Shown: in pieces, positions 57,075 to 64,000 of the stretch | Position numbering within the stretch: position 1 is the first letter of the stretch | How the letters are laid out: each line of letters starts with the position of its first letter | Assembly: GCA_004835665.1 (NCBI GenBank) | Contig: RBKR01000002.1 | Coordinates: forward strand, 124,001 to 188,000 | DNA from: Phoma sp. XZ068 | Lineage: Eukaryota; Ascomycota; Dothideomycetes; Pleosporales; Didymellaceae | Reading direction: 5' to 3' | DNA length: 64,000 nt | Notes under the pieces: model-generated | The model's database searches: none | What the model was told of the DNA's origin: nothing | Seen by the model: only the letters and a program-made list of their open reading frames with translations | Made by a program: the position numbers and the translations under genes

Positions 57075-59144
57075 ATGGCGGAATTGGTCGGCCTCGTTGC
57101 AAGCGTGATTCAGGTAGCTGGTGCAGGAGTTCAGCTGTCCAAAACGCTATACGAATACGTCGATGGAGTTGCAACTGCGGATCGGAGGATCAAGGATATT
57201 GCTTCTGAGATCAGGATGACAAGCATTGTCATTGAAGAGCTGGGAGATATGTTCAAGCACGAAGAGACGGCGTCGCTCGTTTCTGAAAAAGCATTGGAGA
57301 CGGCAAACGACACAATTACTGAGTGTTCTGCTCTCTTCGCCCAGATCGATGCATCGCTCAAGAAAAGCAAGAAAACCACATTCGGCCGATTAATTTTGCC
57401 CTTTCGCGAAACAAAGCTTGAGCTCTTGCGCAGTCACGTTGACAAATTGAAGAGTACGCTGCAGCTGTTGATGCAAGTTCTCACACATGCATATCAAATT
57501 GCATCAAGAAAACTGGATCGTGCTGCAGAAGCACGCCAGCGTGAAGAGATCAAGCAGCTGCTGGAAAAGAAGGAGGAGTCAGCTAAGAAGCATGAGGCTC
57601 TTTTACGCAGGGATAGCACGAGCGCGAGTAGTACTCTCGTTGACGAAAATGAACTTGGAGAAGACAAGGAGCAAAGTGAAAGGCCAGAACCCGTTATAAC
57701 TGCCTCGGCTGTCAACTCGACCATCACCGCCCAAAGTCTTGCGACTTGCGTGCATCACGTTCGTGGCCTTATGCGAGACCTTGAAATGCTACAAAAGGCT
57801 CTCGCTTCTACGGCAGCTGGTGATGATCATTCACGGCATCATCAGAGTCTTATAGATTCATACTTTCGTACGCGCGGTTACCTTGATCAAGTAGTACTGG
57901 GCAGTTCGAAACCTCGGATACCTCCAATGAAAAAGTCTGCTAAGCCCAAGACCGTCAAACAGGCCAGCAGCTGTATCACCGCCAAGGTCATGGAAATCAT
58001 TGCCGAGGAGACCGTAACCGACATATCCGAGTTCGTTGACGATGCTATGTTTGAGGACCTTGGCGTTGACTCCCTCCTTGCTCTGACCGTTCTGGTCAGG
58101 TTTCGTGAGGAGCTCAACCTGGAGGTACCTTCCACTCTATTTACTGATTGTGCTAGTGTTGGGAAGCTGAGAGAGTTCTTCTCCCCGTATGAAAGCAGTA
58201 ATACCTACCAGGCTGCAGAAGCACCACAGGCTTCTGATTCTAAAGAATGCGATAACCGTATGGAGATTAAGCCGGGAGCGAATGAATCCTCAGTCGCTAT
58301 CTCCCAACACCCAGGACCGAATGTAACTAGCAGCAAAATAGATCAAATACGGACAAGCAACCCAGCAAAGCCAGCTCCCGATATCTCAAAGGACCTTCTG
58401 CAAAAATTGCGGGCATCTCACGTGTCTCGACAAGGTGCGCCTGTGTCAGGCCAGGAGAGCGATTTACCTTCGAGTTCAGAGTCATATCTAAAAGCGCAGG
58501 ACCTTCTGGCCAGATTGCGGGCATCTCATGTGCCTCGAGAAGGTGTCCCTGTGCCGGGCCCGGAGGGCGCTTTACCTTCGAGTTCAGAGTCGACGGTAAG
58601 ACCGCCGCGCAATCAATTTCGCAGCCGTCCTATCTCGACGGGCAGCGTTCCTCACAACCTCCTCACGCCTGAAGAATCTTCAACTGGACTCAGCCCCCAG
58701 GCAGCACCTGCACCGCCTATTCATTCTGACCGTCCAGCCAAGCTGCGTGGTACAATAGTGCTTACAAACAGTGATTCGAATACCAACAAGCGACCAAGCA
58801 TGGTCCCCACAGATATGAATAGCGAAACACCTAAACGCATATCAGATAACCATTCAAATTCTACGAATTCCAAGGGTGGTGTAGTTATGTATAGAGGCAG
58901 TGATGTACCAATATCACATGATGTAGCTGCGCAATCAACGGGCGATGCGGCTTTCCACAGGGACGGTATTCATACGGATGAAGAAGAGCGGATCGTACAG
59001 TCTTCAGACCAGGTCTTGGGGTCTCCGGACTTGTCACAGTCTGACCAGATCAAAGGTCAAGGGCATATACACATCGTACCAGAGCGGACAGAAGTCGATG
59101 AGGTCGATGCATTGTTAAGGGAATGGACAGTCGTCCTCGGCTGA
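57075..59144 (+). CDS. STAND-type fungal N-terminal domain fused to an acyl carrier protein
   Basis: Single exon, 689 residues. Residues 1 to about 150 match the fungal N-terminal domain of STAND (NLR-like) proteins: MAELVGLVASVIQVAGAGVQ, LYEYVDGVATADRRIKDIA and four or more amphipathic helices, followed by a charged coiled coil (residues 145-180). Residues about 298-372 are an acyl carrier domain: AKVMEIIAEETVTDISEFVD, FEDLGVDSLLALTVLVRFRE, LNLEVPSTLFTDC, VGKLREFF. The phosphopantetheine serine is Ser333 in GVDSLL (codon at 58071). The wording is that of ACPs in non-reducing polyketide synthases. After it lies a disordered tail with a 36-residue tandem duplication (about 439-506), ending in EVDEVDALLREWTVV, a short motif seen at the end of other fungal STAND-N proteins. 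No NACHT, kinase or PKS domain is present, and no PKS gene lies nearby. Function unknown; the combination is unfamiliar to me. Confidence 0.85.
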   Translation: MAELVGLVASVIQVAGAGVQLSKTLYEYVDGVATADRRIKDIASEIRMTSIVIEELGDMFKHEETASLVSEKALETANDTITECSALFAQIDASLKKSKKTTFGRLILPFRETKLELLRSHVDKLKSTLQLLMQVLTHAYQIASRKLDRAAEARQREEIKQLLEKKEESAKKHEALLRRDSTSASSTLVDENELGEDKEQSERPEPVITASAVNSTITAQSLATCVHHVRGLMRDLEMLQKALASTAAGDDHSRHHQSLIDSYFRTRGYLDQVVLGSSKPRIPPMKKSAKPKTVKQASSCITAKVMEIIAEETVTDISEFVDDAMFEDLGVDSLLALTVLVRFREELNLEVPSTLFTDCASVGKLREFFSPYESSNTYQAAEAPQASDSKECDNRMEIKPGANESSVAISQHPGPNVTSSKIDQIRTSNPAKPAPDISKDLLQKLRASHVSRQGAPVSGQESDLPSSSESYLKAQDLLARLRASHVPREGVPVPGPEGALPSSSESTVRPPRNQFRSRPISTGSVPHNLLTPEESSTGLSPQAAPAPPIHSDRPAKLRGTIVLTNSDSNTNKRPSMVPTDMNSETPKRISDNHSNSTNSKGGVVMYRGSDVPISHDVAAQSTGDAAFHRDGIHTDEEERIVQSSDQVLGSPDLSQSDQIKGQGHIHIVPERTEVDEVDALLREWTVVLG
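58391..58594 (+). repeat. 108-bp coding tandem duplication
   Basis: Two copies starting at 58391 and 58499 (GGACCTTCTG), encoding DLLQKLRASHV- and DLLARLRASHV-type units that each end in LPSSSES. High nucleotide match suggests a recent duplication. Confidence 0.85.
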
Positions 59145-60203
59145 ACCTAGAAGACAAGTATCAGTAGTTCTTGCATACAGCATACACCTTGGAGATGGCG
59201 AGCCTCCAAATCTTTTGCCTCTTCCACTTTGTGTTTGTTTCTCGCCTCGAGGCACGCGGGATATATATTTACCCGGTGTATGGCACTGACAGCAGAACAA
59301 AACAATCCCGACCCACCGCAGCCTACGGAAAACATGCACCTCATTACCTGACCACACCCACTCGTGCTAGTACCAAAGTGACGCGGAGCCACTTGAGCAT
59401 CCCACGCGACACGATCTGATAAGATCAATCTCTTCGCGCCGCAATCTCCCGAGGCTCCCTCCGAAACACCCTCCGAGCACCATTTCCGGCTCATGCCGGC
59501 TGTCTCCGGCAGCCATTTGCGGTCGGCACTTCGTCTGGGACGCGGCGAAGCGCGTCGAGAATCCAGGGTCCGCTGCCAAGTGCTGAATTTCTCTTACTCG
59601 ATGACAACCGCGTCTGTCTAGCGTGTTTTGCGCCGAATAGATAGTTACTCGATTGCTACACGTTTCTGTGTGCACGCGATGGGCTTTGGGGCCAGCGCTG
59701 GTTTGCGGCCATGCATGTCGGCCCGTGATGTGTCAAGAGGTGAGAAATGGTGTGGAATGGAAGATGGATGGCTAGCTGGAAGCGGAAGAGAGTCCGCATG
59801 CATGAAGTTGCTTTTGCAACTTTTGTTAATTTTGCTAACGTGCAGAGGTTCTGGGGATGTTGCTTTTGGTGAAGCTTGCTTTTGCTGCCTGCTTGCTAAA
59901 GTTCTGCTTTTCCCACGAGATGTTTTAGGATCGCGGGGTATGAAGATAGTTTTATCGATATGGGGTGCCGTAGTGTGACACTTGATGGCGGGGTGGGAAG
60001 GTCGCTCTGTAATGAGTGTCTACAGGAGTTAATACTTCTGTGCAACAATGCAAAAGTGACGAGAAGGTTGTAGTGTGGTATCAATCTATTCATCAAAGGT
60101 ATCTAGTATCCATGTGATACGTCCCATATGCCAAACGCCATGCCCAAAGTGAAGTAATCATAGGTATCATGTACAAGAACAGCGCCGTTCAACAGCGAAC
60201 TGT
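59145..60203. other. intergenic, 1.1 kb, no gene seen
   Basis: 3' flanks of the STAND-N/ACP gene and of gdhA, which converge. Short frames only. Confidence 0.5.
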
Positions 60204-61880
<1,677 letters not shown>

Positions 61881-62650
61881 TGTGAATTGAGTGATGTTGG
61901 TTTGTGAGGAAGAAGTTAAGCTCGTGAAGTTAATCGGAGCAAGTTGAGTGTCAAGGAGATGGCAAGATCAAGTGGGAGCAGATAGCTGTTATATACGCTC
62001 AGCCTAGGGACTACCTGGGGCTGAGGGAAATCGGCGGGGTGAGTCTGCCGTGACGATCCAAAAACAAAAGACTCGATTCGAAAACGTCAGTGGCCGACAT
62101 ATCGCACGCGGAGGAGCATTCCCAGTGGTGAATGGCTGTTCTCGCCGCCAGCTGTATACTGCTACTCGTTTCCATGGTGTACTTTGATAGAGATAAGGAG
62201 AATGCAGCCAATCAGAAGCATCGCGCGGGCGAACGCCTTGAGATACCGCGAGGGCTCCGGCCACTGCATGCTAGCCGCGCGATGTAATTCTTGGTCGTCA
62301 TCCATGGGAAAACCGCACCTGGAAGTTTGCCGGTTTCGGGCGCAAACGGCGCGGTGTCGGGCTCTTACGTGTAGTTCAGGGTTTCGTGGGGCACTTAACA
62401 GATCCGGTGGGGTACACTCACGTGAAAAAGTCGGTCCCGCGGAAAAGTGGCTTGTGCTGCGGTTGGCGGGCACGCGACAGGGACATCTCATGCAGCGGGA
62501 TCACCGTGAATATTGCACAGCCGTCCAACATGCATTTGCAGAGTATTCTCTCCTGATGCTGCCATGACATGTCACTTACTTCACAGCCCTCTCCCACAGA
62601 CAATGCAGCCCTGCAGCTACCCCCACGCATGTGCTCCTCCGTCCTCCACA
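61881..62650. other. gdhA promoter region
   Basis: 770 bp, no gene seen. Holds the gdhA upstream region and the 3' flank of the aldo-keto reductase gene; both genes are on the minus strand. Confidence 0.5.
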
Positions 62651-64000
62651 TTACGGACAGTCTGTGGGGTCCCAATCTAGAAGCGAGAAACATCGTTAGC
62701 TCAAGTGAAGGGTGTTGAGGAGATGGTGTCGCCGAAATCGCACGCCGAACACTCTTAACATGGGATGTGCGGGTCTGACAGCTGTCAAGAGGTACTTACC
62801 GGTGACCAGGTATTCATCCAGACCATCCATCGTCTTCATGTCACCCTCCTCGATCTCGAAGCCTCCGATTTCCGAATTCTCAACGATGCGCTCCTTCTTC
62901 ACACTCTTGGGTAATGGCACATAGCCATGCTGTAGACTCCAACGAACTAATAATTGTCCCTGAACGAGCGAACCGTTAGCATATTCTTGGGAAGATATCA
63001 TAGTCTTGGGTCGAATAAAGAGTTCATGAGAAAGGAATCTCTTCAAGTCCGGAGTGCAAGTCACTTACTGTTGCCATGTCAGCAGGATAATAACCACAAT
63101 TTGGGCACATGATTGCATACCAGGAGTGCATGAGTACTTCTTCGAGAGGGATGCGATCTTAGGATGCTTCATCTTCAAGGCTCGAACAAGTGGCGCGTAA
63201 GCCTCAACAACGATGTTGTTCTGTTGGCAGAAGGATGTTATGTCCGTCCGTGTATTGAAAGGATGCACCTCGATCTGGTTGACCGCTGGTGCAATCCTGG
63301 GTTTCGAATCGAGAAGCTCCTGCAGCTGCAGGGTCGTTAGTACAACATTTCTTGCAGTGGTTTCCGGTTGAAGCTGTGGGCTCGGAGCGCCTGCGGAATG
63401 CTCAATGGGACCATTCAAAAAGGTCCTCTTTGATAAGAAGCTGATGTGTGGTTGCACCGCAACTCCGGGATCCTCGCTACCCGAGGCAAAGCATCATCGA
63501 TAATATCGTCGGACGGGTGGAATGACAAGAGCTACTTACATGCTTGACGCCGTAATTGGACACACCTCCAATCCTTACTTCGCCGTCGTCAATAGCGTCC
63601 TCTACGGCTCTCCAGCTTTCAAGCCGTGCTTTCTTGCCGCCGTAGGGTGAGTGCAGGAGAAACAAGTCAATATAGCCAAGTCCACATTCCTTTACCGACT
63701 TCTTGATAGCCTTGCGAGCGGTGTCATATGACGAGTTGGACGCTAATTTGGAAGTGAAGTGGATATCCTCTCGCTTGAGGGCGTCGATGTTATCCTCGGC
63801 AGACAAGAAGTCTAGAATGGCCTTACCGCTCTCTTTCTCATTGTGATACATTTGCGCGCTATCCACTCTGTTGCATAGCCATCAGTAGTTTTACATATGC
63901 AGGGGTAAATACGATGAGCTTACCCACGATATCCTGACTGCCGGTGTCAGCATGGTTAGCACTCGGGACTTCAGACCAGGAACAGAAGGAAGTATACCTC
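62651..64000 (-). CDS. aldo-keto reductase, partial (5' end outside window)
   Basis: Exons seen: 64000-63998 (continues beyond), 63937-63924 (14-nt micro-exon), 63867-63540, 63325-63122, 62959-62800, 62676-62651. Family landmarks: [14 protein letters not shown] with Asp and Tyr of the catalytic tetrad, HFTSKL with the Lys, [11 protein letters not shown] with the His, [47 protein letters not shown], and the usual C-terminus [14 protein letters not shown]-dependent reduction of aldehydes or ketones; substrate unknown. The break between exons 63122 and 62959 fits only if a 53-nt intron (63120-63068) lies inside the donor of a second intron: removing it joins G63121 to TAAGT and makes a canonical GTAAGT. 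The acceptor at 63326 could instead be six bases downstream. Confidence 0.88.

Overview
The window is nuclear DNA of a filamentous ascomycete. Genes carry short (45-70 nt) spliceosomal introns with GTAAGT-like donors and CTAAC/CTGAC branch sites. The gene set is fungal: a Zn2Cys6 regulator, a HET-domain protein, DUF3176, DUF7918-type proteins, GPI-anchored proteins, GH5 and PL1 wall-degrading enzymes, and NADP-glutamate dehydrogenase. Gene style and family content suggest Dothideomycetes, probably Pleosporales; that placement is an inference. Exon borders were set by hand from splice signals, frame and family conservation.

Layout. 1-11 kb (minus strand): a small secreted cysteine-rich peptide gene, a very large CorA-like membrane protein, and a DUF3176 membrane protein. 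11.5-14.3 kb: two tandem DUF7918-type paralogues with the same five-exon plan. 15-36 kb is a housekeeping block: STS1/Cut8 (proteasome tether), MTR4 (exosome helicase), COX8, ELP1 (Elongator), a Zn2Cys6 regulator, ARD1/NAA10 (NatA acetyltransferase), a conserved protein of unknown role, ECT1 (CDP-ethanolamine synthesis) and an Alba-like protein. MTR4/COX8 and the unknown protein/ECT1 are head-to-head pairs.

36-54 kb is accessory: long gene-poor stretches, a decayed gene and a HET-like relic, between secreted or surface proteins (cupredoxin, GH5 glycosidase, cysteine-rich tail-anchored protein, GPI protein, PL1 pectate lyase) and a HET-domain protein. An intron-containing tRNA-Ala(AGC) with the G3-U70 identity pair follows.

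54.7-64 kb: a disordered protein, then an unusual gene that fuses a STAND-type fungal N-terminal helical domain to a single acyl carrier protein domain of non-reducing-polyketide-synthase type. After it come gdhA and the 3' part of an aldo-keto reductase gene. The reductase gene contains what reads as a spliceosomal twin intron (one intron inside the donor site of another).

Main second-look items: the STAND-N/ACP fusion at 57.1-59.1 kb; the twin intron at 62960-63121; the processed cysteine-rich peptide whose terminal intron supplies an eighth cysteine; three GC-AG introns; and three introns that are multiples of three without stops and would be missed by ORF-based annotation.
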